Shown here piece by piece: positions 24,893-33,297 of a stretch of 41,439 nt of DNA. Origin of the DNA: Paracoccaceae bacterium. Lineage in GTDB: Bacteria; Pseudomonadota; Alphaproteobacteria; Rhodobacterales; Rhodobacteraceae. Location: NCBI GenBank assembly GCA_902632125.1, contig CACPBQ010000016.1, forward strand, positions 1 through 41,439. The letters run 5' to 3'. The notes under the pieces are model-generated. The model worked only from the letters and a program-made list of their open reading frames with translations, was not told the origin of the DNA and made no database searches. The stretch's first letter is position 1. Each line of letters begins with the position of its first letter. Position numbers and translations under genes: made by a program.

Positions 24893-25570
24893 TTACACCC
24901 ATTCTACGAACTCATCTAAATTGGCTCTTTGAGTTCTAAAATTATTTGCTGGATGATCTGTATCTGCAAAACCAAAAGATATAGCGCATAGCACATCGCG
25001 ATCTTCATGAATATTCAAAACTTCACGAACAATCGTTGCACGACCAGCGATTGCGGCTTGAGGTATTGATGAAACTCCAAGTGCCGCAGCCGCTAAAGTA
25101 AATGCGGTAATGAAAGCTCCACAATCTAAAACTCCATAGGCTCCAAGTTCTTTTGGCGTAGTTATTATAGCAACATGCGGAGCGCCAAAAAATTCATAAT
25201 TTTTTGCCATTTGCCGACTTGCGCCCTCTCTGTCACCTTTTTGGACTCCAACAGCATTATATAGTTGCCATCCGCAAACAGATCGGCGGGTTTTGTAAAC
25301 ACCAGAATAACGCTCTGGAAAATCTATATCGGGCGTTTCATAAGTTTGATTTGCAGAACCAACTAACTTTTCAGAGAGTAATTCCCTTGTGTCATGCCGG
25401 AGTAAAATAACCTGCCAAGGTTGAGAATTACACCAAGATGGCACTTTTTGAGCCGTCTCAATAATTTGATATATAAATTTTTGGTCAACTTCTTTCTTCA
25501 AAAATCCACGACAGGAAAAGCGACGGTCCATGAGTTGATCAAGGTCTTTTAGTTCTGGTAACATAATCAT
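24893..25570 (-). CDS. nitroreductase family protein
   Basis: FMN-dependent oxidoreductase of the nitroreductase fold, 225 residues, using NAD(P)H to reduce nitro-aromatics, quinones or flavins in known relatives. The N-terminal FMN site is MDRRFSCRGFLKKEV and the helix AQKVPSWCNSQPWQVIL. The second phosphate/FMN-binding part is FTLAAAALGVSSIPQAAIAG, and the C-terminus has CAISFGFADTDHPANNFRTQR, which fits the family's GYPD region with a variant. The start is uncertain among GTG 25576, ATG 25570 and ATG 25564; the middle one is given. It begins just past the CaiB-family stop codon, so the two genes are probably coupled. Confidence 0.88.
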   Translation of the reverse strand: MIMLPELKDLDQLMDRRFSCRGFLKKEVDQKFIYQIIETAQKVPSWCNSQPWQVILLRHDTRELLSEKLVGSANQTYETPDIDFPERYSGVYKTRRSVCGWQLYNAVGVQKGDREGASRQMAKNYEFFGAPHVAIITTPKELGAYGVLDCGAFITAFTLAAAALGVSSIPQAAIAGRATIVREVLNIHEDRDVLCAISFGFADTDHPANNFRTQRANLDEFVEWV

Positions 25571-25576
25571 TTTCAC

Positions 25577-26647
25577 TCAAGTCCAATCAGAAATAATATC
25601 TTTTTTATCAACTATTTTTTCAGATTTAAGGGTTTTTGGTCTGTTCTCATCAAATCGCGGTGCAGCGGCGGCCATTAAATATCCATTTTCTCTAACCCAA
25701 ATATCTCTCGATTGAATATGAGGATCAATTGCAGCCTCTTCTGGACTTAAAATTGGCGCAACACATGCATCCAAATCAGAAAATAATTCAGTCCAATAAG
25801 ATTGTGGCTTTTCTATGAATATATCATTCAAAAATTCAGTTTGCGCTTTCCACTTACTTTTATCGTACTGTGTTTGCATCAATGGGTTTTTATCAACCAA
25901 TAAAACCTCTAAAAATTGATTATAAAATTTGGGTTCCAAGCATTGTACCGAAATATATTTTCCATCGGAACACTTGTAACATCGCGACAAGTGTGATCCG
26001 TCCAATAGACTTAGCCCTCGTTTCATTTCAATTGAGCCTGTGTCTTGCATTGACATCAATAGGTTCATCATATGGGCTGAACCATCGACAATAGCTGCGT
26101 CTACTATGGTACCTTCTCCTGTTTTTTGAGCCTTAAATAAACCTGACAATATTCCAATAATTAAGTAAAGTGATCCACCTCCGATATCGCCCACTACTGT
26201 CGGGATTGTTTGTGGTATGTCACCAGCTTGCGAAGCATAATGCAGAGCGCCATTTAACCCAATATAATTAAGATCGTGACCTGCCTGTTTAGATCGTGGA
26301 CCTTTCTGACCCCAGCCCGTCATCCGCCCATAGATCAATTTTCCGTTTTCCTTTCTAAGATCGCTGGGACCGAGATTTAAACGCTCCATAACACCCGGCC
26401 TAAAGCCTTCTATAAGAGCATCACTGTTTCTAATTAATTCTAAAGCTATCGAATAGTCACTTACATCTTTTAAGTCGAGATACACTGATTTTTTTCCAGC
26501 ATTTAATATACTGTTTTTAAGTGATTTTTCCTTTTGATTGAGGTTTTTTATAACCAGAACATCTGCGCCAAGCTCTGCTAACATGCGCCCTGCAAAAGGG
26601 GCTGGTCCTAAACCTTCAAATTCAATGATTTTAGTACCTAGAAGCAA
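25577..26647 (-). CDS. CaiB/BaiF family CoA transferase (alpha-methylacyl-CoA racemase-like)
   Basis: Family III CoA-transferase/racemase fold, 356 residues. The N-terminus has IIEFEGLGPAPFAGRMLAEL, followed by YLDLKD, and GFRPGVMERL at 81-90. The segment KQAGHDLNYIGLNGALHY and the later VVGDIGGGS supply His124 and Asp154, spaced 30 apart exactly as the catalytic His126 and Asp156 of mycobacterial Mcr/AMACR. This favours 2-methylacyl-CoA racemase over a formyl-CoA-type transferase, but the assignment is by homology. The gene appears to start with TTG at 26647 preceded by GAGAGAA; no in-frame ATG fits. It lies downstream of dctM with 115 bp between. Confidence 0.88.
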   Translation of the reverse strand: MLLGTKIIEFEGLGPAPFAGRMLAELGADVLVIKNLNQKEKSLKNSILNAGKKSVYLDLKDVSDYSIALELIRNSDALIEGFRPGVMERLNLGPSDLRKENGKLIYGRMTGWGQKGPRSKQAGHDLNYIGLNGALHYASQAGDIPQTIPTVVGDIGGGSLYLIIGILSGLFKAQKTGEGTIVDAAIVDGSAHMMNLLMSMQDTGSIEMKRGLSLLDGSHLSRCYKCSDGKYISVQCLEPKFYNQFLEVLLVDKNPLMQTQYDKSKWKAQTEFLNDIFIEKPQSYWTELFSDLDACVAPILSPEEAAIDPHIQSRDIWVRENGYLMAAAAPRFDENRPKTLKSEKIVDKKDIISDWT

Positions 26648-26762
26648 TATATTCTCTCTTCTCTGTAAATTATATTATCTGCGTCTTATTACGACTTTAA
26701 ATACAAATCTACAAAGTTGTGGTTATGTAAAACGTAAACCAACAATCAGCCATTTATACGGT

Positions 26763-29120
26763 TTAATTTCCGCCTAGAAGTTGAGGAACAATCGTAACGA
26801 TAGATGGAGCAAAATAAAGCATTGTTAGTCCAATTATTTGGATCAACACAAATGGAACTACGCCTCGGTATATATGGCCAGTTGTAACAGATTTTGGAGC
26901 CACACCTCTCAAATAAAATAAAGCAAAGCCAAAAGGAGGGGTTAGAAAAGAAGTTTGAAGATTAATAGCAACCATAATGGTTACCCATAGTGGATCGAAA
27001 GTTCCACCATAAATCACTGGCCCAACAATTGGGATAACAATGTAAATAATCTCAAGAAAATCTAGAACAAACCCCAAAATAAATAGGACCAGCATAACGA
27101 TTAAAAATACCGTAACTTCGCTATCAAAAGATCGAAGAAATTGCTGAATATAATGTTCGCCACCAAATGAGATCACAACTAAATTCAAAAGTTGGGATCC
27201 GATCAGGATAGCGAAGACCATTGTCGTAACTTTACTGGTCTCTTGGACAACTGAAGTCATAACTCCAGCGGCATACAAAACCCAACAAGCGTAAACCAAC
27301 CCAATTATTGCTGTAAGATAAGCACCATAAGCTACAAAAAATGCAACCCAGCTTTCAAGAGAAACTTGTTCCGTATTGATACGCAAGTCGAAGTTAATTC
27401 CAATGAGAAGCATTATAATCAAAGCGAATGTTGCTGTGATAATGAACTTTCCAGAGCGGTCCGTTTCTTTTAACTTTCGATACGCTGCTAACATGATGGC
27501 ACCAGCTGCACCAAGAGCAGCGGCTGGGGTGGGGTTAGTAATACCGCCAAGTATAGAACCTAAGACAGCAACGATGAGGATAAGAGGAGGGAAAACCACT
27601 CTTAAAAGTTCATTATCTACAAGCCGCAATACCGCAGTTTTGGAGGAGTAGAGAATTAAAATGACAGGTACAGCTAACATTGCCCAAGTCGTTGAAGCAG
27701 AAGCATCGGGTTTAATGAGAATTATATCGACAACCAATAAGAGTGCTGTTCCTAAGCCGCCCACAAGTAGAAGTTTCTGGTCCAAATTAGGCGCCACACC
27801 TTTAGCATAGGAAAAGAAAATTGCTGATAGCACAAATAACACAAGTATGCCGGTTCCTATAGGCGGAGCGGATGCGATTTTTTCGGCTACTAATGCAGCT
27901 ATTTCTTCGTCAGAACGCTTCTCGCTTTCTGCAACGCCACCTGATGCATCAATTGCCACTTGCTGTGCAACCGCTTTATCCCAAGCTTCCTGCCCATGAA
28001 GCTCTATCATGGATTGCTGACACTCCTCGGATACATTTGTCCTTAAACTTGCCTCTTGTCCAATATCTGAATACGACTCAACATAAATAGATTGGCTCCC
28101 TGATAAACCACCAATATTCAGCAAGACTGCCGCACCGATAATCCCTACGGGTATGTAAACAAACCAAGTGAGAGACTGTTGGGCTGTGCCTGTTTTAGTG
28201 TCCATAGCCTCACCCGCGACGGCCGGAGCTTTTGACGGATTCAGCAAGGCATATCCAAATGCATAAATTGCGTACAATAGGGCAAGCATGATGCCAGGAA
28301 GGAGCGCGGCTTGGAATAACGAACCAACAGAAACTACTGCTGGTTTACCCAAATACGTGAGCGCGTCTGTGCAGCCCATGCTTTGCGCTCTCGCCTCCTG
28401 AGCAGCAGAATATAAATCGCCAGTCAAAGTCCCCAATAAAACGATTACAATTGAGGGAGGTATAATTTGGCCCAAGGTGCCAGAGGCAGCAATTACTCCA
28501 GTGGACAGCTCGGGTGAATATCCGTTTCTAAGCATCGTTGGCAATGACAGTAAGCCCATGGTAACCACAGTAGCTCCAACAATACCCGTTGATGCCGCTA
28601 GAAAAGCCCCAACAACGACAACAGAAACAGCTAAGCCACCAGGCAAAGGCCCAAAAACTCGCGCCATCGTGGTTAATAAGTCATTTGCTATCTTTGATCG
28701 CTCTAAAGTGATGCCCATCAAAACAAACATTAAAACTGCAAGCAGAACTTCAATAGATTGACCAGCCAAAACACGTTCATTGATCCGATTTACGATGAAC
28801 GAAATATTCCTTTCTAGGGCAGTTTCCCAACCACCTTTGAAGAGTGGCTCAATTATTTTGGGCAAATCTGGATAACGAAAAGTTGAAATTTGGTCAGCTT
28901 TCACCCCTGACGCTAACAATTCCCGGTACATCTGCGATGTTGTATCGATGGCTTGATGCACCAATATACCAGCACTGTCCAAAATAGCTATTATGCCAAA
29001 AGAAACGACACCAGCGCCCCCAATAGCAAATGCAACTGGAAAACCTGACAGTATGCCCCCAAAAAGGCAAACAAATACGATTATTAGACCAATTTCTACG
29101 CCATCAAGACCAAACAACAT
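26763..29120 (-). CDS. dctM: TRAP transporter large permease (DctM), enlarged form
   Basis: The large membrane subunit of a tripartite ATP-independent periplasmic transporter, driving uptake with a sodium or proton gradient. It has 785 residues, against about 430 for typical DctM. The first half holds the standard helices with ASTGIVGATVVTMGLLSLP (176-194) and GVIAASGTLGQIIPPSIVIV (208-227). A block of about 200 residues (about 305-500) then holds extra helices around a soluble, Glu/Lys-rich loop (about 343-420). The second half resumes with GGITNPTPAAALGAAGAIML (525-544) and the final NLQTSFLTPPFGFALFYLRG. A long N-terminal loop (about 55-120) is also extra. Enlarged DctM proteins are known with TakP-type binding proteins. 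It starts 11 bp after dctQ. Confidence 0.92.
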   Translation of the reverse strand: MLFGLDGVEIGLIIVFVCLFGGILSGFPVAFAIGGAGVVSFGIIAILDSAGILVHQAIDTTSQMYRELLASGVKADQISTFRYPDLPKIIEPLFKGGWETALERNISFIVNRINERVLAGQSIEVLLAVLMFVLMGITLERSKIANDLLTTMARVFGPLPGGLAVSVVVVGAFLAASTGIVGATVVTMGLLSLPTMLRNGYSPELSTGVIAASGTLGQIIPPSIVIVLLGTLTGDLYSAAQEARAQSMGCTDALTYLGKPAVVSVGSLFQAALLPGIMLALLYAIYAFGYALLNPSKAPAVAGEAMDTKTGTAQQSLTWFVYIPVGIIGAAVLLNIGGLSGSQSIYVESYSDIGQEASLRTNVSEECQQSMIELHGQEAWDKAVAQQVAIDASGGVAESEKRSDEEIAALVAEKIASAPPIGTGILVLFVLSAIFFSYAKGVAPNLDQKLLLVGGLGTALLLVVDIILIKPDASASTTWAMLAVPVILILYSSKTAVLRLVDNELLRVVFPPLILIVAVLGSILGGITNPTPAAALGAAGAIMLAAYRKLKETDRSGKFIITATFALIIMLLIGINFDLRINTEQVSLESWVAFFVAYGAYLTAIIGLVYACWVLYAAGVMTSVVQETSKVTTMVFAILIGSQLLNLVVISFGGEHYIQQFLRSFDSEVTVFLIVMLVLFILGFVLDFLEIIYIVIPIVGPVIYGGTFDPLWVTIMVAINLQTSFLTPPFGFALFYLRGVAPKSVTTGHIYRGVVPFVLIQIIGLTMLYFAPSIVTIVPQLLGGN

Positions 29121-29131
29121 AACTACCGTTC

Positions 29132-30067
29132 CTAATTCTCAGTTTTTGCGACATCAGTTAAATCTGGAAGTTGATCCAGGTCTTTGTACTTGTTTTCACT
29201 CGATTGCCCCTCACGAAGTTCCTGAAACGAGCGCATGAAAAAAGCAACCGCGTGAATGAAAATCATTCCCGCAAACGCGACTAACAAAATCTTAAAAATA
29301 AAATATCCTGTGAAACCGTTGGGCGAAAATCCGATCGTTTCAACATTCCATTTCAAAACCCTCGACTTGGCAAGCAGTCGATCCAAAGCGTCTGAAGCAG
29401 ACGGTTTTGGCACAATCAGATGCCGCCATAAAAAGTACCAACCGTACATCCAAATTATCACTGCCATTGGGAGCATAAATACTACCGAACCGAACATATC
29501 GACGATTTTTTTTGTTCGAAACTTTGCGCCTGCATAAAACAAGTCCACGCGAACATGACCACCTTGCACAAACGTGTAAGTGGCACATAGACTAACCACT
29601 AACGCATTGTATAGCTTCAGTTCTTCTGCATACCAACTTATATCAAAACTCAATGGAACGCCAAAACTTAGAACAATGTCGGGCCTCGTAAAAATCCGCT
29701 GCATCACTACTATTAGTACCTGCTGCAAAACCATTAAGAGTCCGGCCCAGGCAAAAAATCGACCTACGGTATTCGCAAACCCCTCCAGGACCCTAATCTG
29801 TCCCCACATAAAAGAAGGCCTTAAAACACCGATAAAAAATAAAACCAATACTATTAATAATATTGCGAAAAAAAACTCAACAGACCCGCCGTAATAGACA
29901 AATCTCATAATTGACTTTTTTTCACTCCAATCCAACCACAATTCTGGATTTGAAACTGCGTAGCCAATATTATAAGCCGCCAAGATCAGGTTTTGAAAAA
30001 ACCAAACGGCACCATCATAAAATGCTGAGGCAGTGGTAGCCAAACTTACTGTTTGCTGATTTTCCAT
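29132..30067 (-). CDS. dctQ: TRAP transporter small permease (DctQ), long form
   Basis: The small membrane subunit that pairs with DctM; 311 residues against about 160-200 in classical DctQ. The canonical four-helix part includes LYNALVVSLCATYTFVQGGH, then VRVDLFYAGAKFRTKKIVDM, which is the DctQ signature VRVD. An N-terminal extension of about 120 residues carries extra helices (FVYYGGSVEFFFAILLIVLV and the WAGLLMVLQQVLIVV segment). The C-terminal tail is charged. The gene lies between dctP and dctM; a strong hairpin occupies the 57-bp gap after dctP, which may lower expression of the membrane subunits relative to the binding protein. Confidence 0.9.
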   Translation of the reverse strand: MENQQTVSLATTASAFYDGAVWFFQNLILAAYNIGYAVSNPELWLDWSEKKSIMRFVYYGGSVEFFFAILLIVLVLFFIGVLRPSFMWGQIRVLEGFANTVGRFFAWAGLLMVLQQVLIVVMQRIFTRPDIVLSFGVPLSFDISWYAEELKLYNALVVSLCATYTFVQGGHVRVDLFYAGAKFRTKKIVDMFGSVVFMLPMAVIIWMYGWYFLWRHLIVPKPSASDALDRLLAKSRVLKWNVETIGFSPNGFTGYFIFKILLVAFAGMIFIHAVAFFMRSFQELREGQSSENKYKDLDQLPDLTDVAKTEN

Positions 30068-30088
30068 AGAAAAACTCTGGGTTGAAAA

Positions 30089-30111
30089 TCCTGGGGTCTG
30101 AATGACCCCAG
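30089..30111 (-). terminator. intergenic hairpin between dctP and dctQ (partial terminator or mRNA stabiliser)
   Basis: CCTGGGGTC (30089-30097), a 5-base loop, GACCCCAGG (30103-30111): a perfect 9-bp GC-rich stem in the short dctP-dctQ gap. On the transcribed strand it is followed by ATTTTC, a poor T-run, so partial termination or 3'-end protection of the dctP message is more likely than a full stop. Confidence 0.75.
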
Positions 30112-30124
30112 GAAAATACTTTTT

Positions 30125-31207
30125 TTATGATCCGCCTAGAACGCGAACACGCTGTTGTACATAATAACCGTCTGACTTACTGATCCATGCGGCAGAGTCT
30201 GCCAACGAAGCTTCGAAGCTAGCACGCGTTGTTCTGAACAACTCATCGTCCATGTTTTCATCCATGATTTCTTTAGACGCAGCTCCAAAGGCATCCCAGA
30301 TCTCATCAGAGAATTGCAACGCTTTCACACCTTGCGACTGCATTCTTTGAAGCGCAGCACCATTTGCAGAAAAAGTTTCAGCCAACTGATAAAGAGTAGT
30401 TGCCATGGACGCATATCGCAAGATCGCTTGATGTGTCTCGGTTAACGAGTTCCACTTGTCCAAATTCATATTTGCAGAAAGAGCTGATCCTGGCTCATGA
30501 AAGCCAGCTGTGTAGTATACTTTTGCAACTTCCCAAAAACCAGCTCGCTCATCAGCTGCCGGCCCAACCCACTCAAGTCCATCGAGAGCACCAGATGAAA
30601 GAGCTTGGTATAGTTCACCACCTGGAATGTTTTGAACAGATGCACCAAGTTTACCTAATACTTTACCACCTAGACCAGGCATACGATATTTCAACCCATT
30701 GAAATCATCTGGAGAAGTCATCTCTTTACGAAACCAACCACCAGATTGACCACCTGAGTTACCAGCAAGCAAACCTTTAAAATTGAAAATTTGCCCGATC
30801 TCGTCATGGATTTGCTCTCCGCCACCATGATAATACCAGTTGGTAACTTCTTGTGCTGTTCCACCGAATGGAACTGCTGTATAGTAAGCCAAAGCAGGAT
30901 GCTGGCCAATAAAATAATAGTCAGCTGAGTGATACATATCTGCCTGACCAGAAGTCACAGCGTCAAAAACTTCCAACGCACCAACCAATTCACCAGGTGC
31001 TTTTCGATCTATTGTCAGTGAACCTTCTGACATTTGTGCAACCATGTCAGCAAAATAGCGTGCTGCATCGTCAAGCACAGCAAATCCGCGAGGCCATGAT
31101 TGAACCATTGTTAGTACAGTGCCGTGTCCACCTGACACAGCGGGTGTTGCGAGGGCAGCGCCGGTTCCCGCTAACGCAGCACCCCTTAAAAAATTACGAC
31201 GTTCCAT
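30125..31207 (-). CDS. dctP: TRAP transporter solute-binding protein (DctP, TakP-like)
   Basis: Periplasmic binding component of the TRAP system, 360 residues. The N-terminus MERRNFLRGAALAGTGAALA is a twin-arginine-type signal, so export in a folded state through Tat is likely. The ligand arginine of the family is Arg175 in GLKYRMPG. NSGGQSGGWFRKEM, GELYQALSSGALDGLEW and YYTAGFHEPGSALSANMN resemble TakP-type alpha-keto-acid binding proteins, suggesting 2-oxo acids or similar carboxylates; this is homology-based. GGGAG lies 8 bases before the ATG. It is the first gene of dctP-dctQ-dctM and diverges from the DUF1178 gene across 275 bp. Confidence 0.93.
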   Translation of the reverse strand: MERRNFLRGAALAGTGAALATPAVSGGHGTVLTMVQSWPRGFAVLDDAARYFADMVAQMSEGSLTIDRKAPGELVGALEVFDAVTSGQADMYHSADYYFIGQHPALAYYTAVPFGGTAQEVTNWYYHGGGEQIHDEIGQIFNFKGLLAGNSGGQSGGWFRKEMTSPDDFNGLKYRMPGLGGKVLGKLGASVQNIPGGELYQALSSGALDGLEWVGPAADERAGFWEVAKVYYTAGFHEPGSALSANMNLDKWNSLTETHQAILRYASMATTLYQLAETFSANGAALQRMQSQGVKALQFSDEIWDAFGAASKEIMDENMDDELFRTTRASFEASLADSAAWISKSDGYYVQQRVRVLGGS

Positions 31208-31482
31208 TAAATGTCTCCCAGTCGTTAAAAAATTAATCCGATTCCTATCGGATACAGGTGCGCTGTATTTAGACTAAAAAACGACAGCGGCAAGTGAAAA
31301 AGTAATAAAACTGCGTTTATTTTGTTTAAAAAGCAGTTTTATGTCTCTCATACAGATTGAATTTCTTTATAAATTACCTATTTATTCGAAAAGAGCATTT
31401 TGAAATTTAAAGTAAGAAAGTCTCAAAACAAACTCATATAGGCAGATAAACATTGTCGAAAGCACCAGGATTTTTATAGAGA
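31208..31482. promoter_or_regulatory. divergent regulatory region with two inverted repeats
   Basis: This 275-bp AT-rich gap separates dctP (-) from DUF1178 (+) and holds no credible gene. It contains a perfect inverted repeat AAAACTGC (31307-31314) ... GCAGTTTT (31333-31340) with an 18-base spacer, and a compact hairpin TCCGAT-TCCT-ATCGGA at 31237-31252, which would lie in the dctP 5' leader. Both are candidates for transporter regulation; no regulator gene is nearby. Confidence 0.5.
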
Positions 31483-31896
31483 ATGATCCAATATACATTG
31501 AAATGTGATGAGGGGCATACCTTTGACAGCTGGTTTCAATCAAGCTCTGCTTTTGAAAAGCTAAATGCGAATAACATGGTCGTCTGTTCAATTTGCGGGT
31601 GCTCAAAAATCGAAAAAGCTGTAATGGCGCCCAGAGTAAATAAAAACACGAAAATAACCGTGAGAAAAAAGAAGCATCCTGCCGAGCAGGCCATAGCAGA
31701 AATTAAGAAGCACGTTGAGGAAAATTCACACTACGTCGGAAAAAATTTCGCAAAAGAGGCAAGAGCCATGCATTTAGGAGACTTACCGGAAAGGCCGATA
31801 TACGGTGAAGCAAAGGCAGATGAGGCTAAATCACTTATAGACGACGGTATTCCCGTCACCCCTCTGCCTTTTACTCCAAATAGAAAAACTAATTAG
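31483..31896 (+). CDS. DUF1178 family protein
   Basis: A 137-residue small protein recognised as DUF1178 from MIQYTLKCDEGHTFDSWFQS, VCSICGCSKIEKAVMAPRVN and the C-terminal region LGDLPERPIYGEA with DEAKSLIDDGIPVTPLPF. The N-terminal C-x3-H and C-x2-C residues make a zinc-ribbon-like site (Cys8, His12, then the CSIC pair), so metal binding is likely. Its biological role is not known to me. There is no signal peptide. It stands alone, 120 bp upstream of lysC on the same strand. Confidence 0.85.
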   Translation: MIQYTLKCDEGHTFDSWFQSSSAFEKLNANNMVVCSICGCSKIEKAVMAPRVNKNTKITVRKKKHPAEQAIAEIKKHVEENSHYVGKNFAKEARAMHLGDLPERPIYGEAKADEAKSLIDDGIPVTPLPFTPNRKTN

Positions 31897-31938
31897 TTTA
31901 AACAAATTTATATTTTTTATAATTATCCATAAACTCTT

Positions 31939-31969
31939 TTGTCATAGTCATTGAGACTTGTGCTATCTT
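31939..31969 (+). promoter_or_regulatory. possible lysC promoter
   Basis: TTGTCA at 31939-31944 and TATCTT at 31964-31969, the latter preceded by TG one base upstream as in an extended -10 (TG-C-TATCTT). The 19-base spacing is long. It lies about 48 bases before the lysC ATG. Confidence 0.3.
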
Positions 31970-32016
31970 TGTTGGTGAAATAAACCAAAAAAATGTACTA
32001 CATCTAGGAAATTATC

Positions 32017-33255
32017 ATGCCTGTATTGGTTATGAAATTTGGAGGCACCTCAGTGGCGTCTCTCGATAAAATAAAAAGCGCAGCAGAACGTGTTGCTTTT
32101 GAGGTTTCAGCAGGTCACTCTGTTATTGTGATTGTATCGGCTATGGCAGGCAAAACAAACGAACTCGTTGAATTGGTAAATGCGACATCGCCGCTATACG
32201 ATGCCCGCGAATATGACGCGGTTGTTTCGTCTGGAGAAAATGAAACAGCTGGGCTTATGGCCCTGACGCTACAAACAATGGATATTCCAGCCAGGAGTTG
32301 GCAAGGCTGGCAAGTCCCAGTTAAAACATCATCAGCACACTCCTCAGCTAGAATTGAGGAGATACCGACCGAAAATATAATGACCAAATTTAGCGAGGGG
32401 ATGCGTGTTGCGGTAGTGGCCGGTTTTCAAGGCTTAAGTGAATCTGGCAGAGTCACAACTTTAGGGCGCGGTGGATCAGACACAACGGCTGTAGCATTTG
32501 CAGCTGCCTTTGACGCTACTAGGTGTGATATTTACACCGATGTAGACGGAATTTATACAACCGACCCTCGAATAACTAATAAAGCGAGAAAATTAAATAA
32601 AATTTCATTCGAAGAAATGCTTGAGCTTGCTTCTCTTGGAGCAAAAGTATTGCAAACTCGATCAGTTGAATTGGCAATGCGTTATAGTGTAAAACTCAGA
32701 GTTCTTTCGAGTTTTGATGAGCCGAATTCCAATTCGGGAACATTAGTATGCAGTGAGGAGGAAATCATGGAGTCAAATGTTGTATCAGGTATTGCATATT
32801 CCAAAGACGAAGCAAAAATGACTTTAATATCAGTAGCTGACCGACCTGGAATTGCCGCCGCTATATTTGGGCCACTTTCGGAAGCAAGCGTTAACGTTGA
32901 CATGATTATTCAAAATATCGCTGAGGAAGGTCGGACTGATATGACGTTTTCATGTCCAACCGACCAAGTATTAATAGCACAGGAAGCACTCAACGGTGCA
33001 AAAAAAGAGGGCCACATAAATTTCTCACAACTTATCGCCGATACCAATGTAGCCAAAATTTCTGCCGTTGGGATCGGTATGCGAAGTCAATCTGGTGTAG
33101 CTGCAAAAATGTTTCGTACGTTATCCGATGAAGGAATTAATATTAAAGTTATTGCAACATCTGAAATCAAAATTTCAGTTTTGATTGATAGAAAGTATAT
33201 GGAACTAGCTGTTCAGTCGCTTCATGATGCGTTTGGCTTAGAGAAAATTACTTAA
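32017..33255 (+). CDS. lysC: aspartate kinase
   Basis: Phosphorylates aspartate, the first step to lysine, threonine, methionine and diaminopimelate. The 412-residue length is typical of the monofunctional enzyme with overlapping alpha and beta products. The N-terminal kinase domain has KFGGTSVASLDKIKSAAER, SSGENETAGLMAL, TTLGRGGSDTTAVAFAAAF and CDIYTDVDGIYTTDPR. Two C-terminal ACT domains (from about 265) include SVADRPGIAAAIFGPLSE and SAVGIGMRSQSGVAAKMF, which normally bind the inhibiting lysine or threonine. A second possible start for a beta subunit, ATG at 32767 after GAGGAAATC, lies at the usual internal position. AGGAAA precedes the main ATG. ptsP follows after 42 bp. Confidence 0.97.
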   Translation: MPVLVMKFGGTSVASLDKIKSAAERVAFEVSAGHSVIVIVSAMAGKTNELVELVNATSPLYDAREYDAVVSSGENETAGLMALTLQTMDIPARSWQGWQVPVKTSSAHSSARIEEIPTENIMTKFSEGMRVAVVAGFQGLSESGRVTTLGRGGSDTTAVAFAAAFDATRCDIYTDVDGIYTTDPRITNKARKLNKISFEEMLELASLGAKVLQTRSVELAMRYSVKLRVLSSFDEPNSNSGTLVCSEEEIMESNVVSGIAYSKDEAKMTLISVADRPGIAAAIFGPLSEASVNVDMIIQNIAEEGRTDMTFSCPTDQVLIAQEALNGAKKEGHINFSQLIADTNVAKISAVGIGMRSQSGVAAKMFRTLSDEGINIKVIATSEIKISVLIDRKYMELAVQSLHDAFGLEKIT

Positions 33256-33297
33256 TTAGTTTCACTAGCACACGTAACACGTTTATACTGCTATTTA

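Noticed and set aside
31886-31899. Palindrome AAACTAATTAGTTT at the DUF1178 stop codon
   Set aside because: A short AT-only-type palindrome in AT-rich DNA, with no loop and no clean T-run; likely chance.
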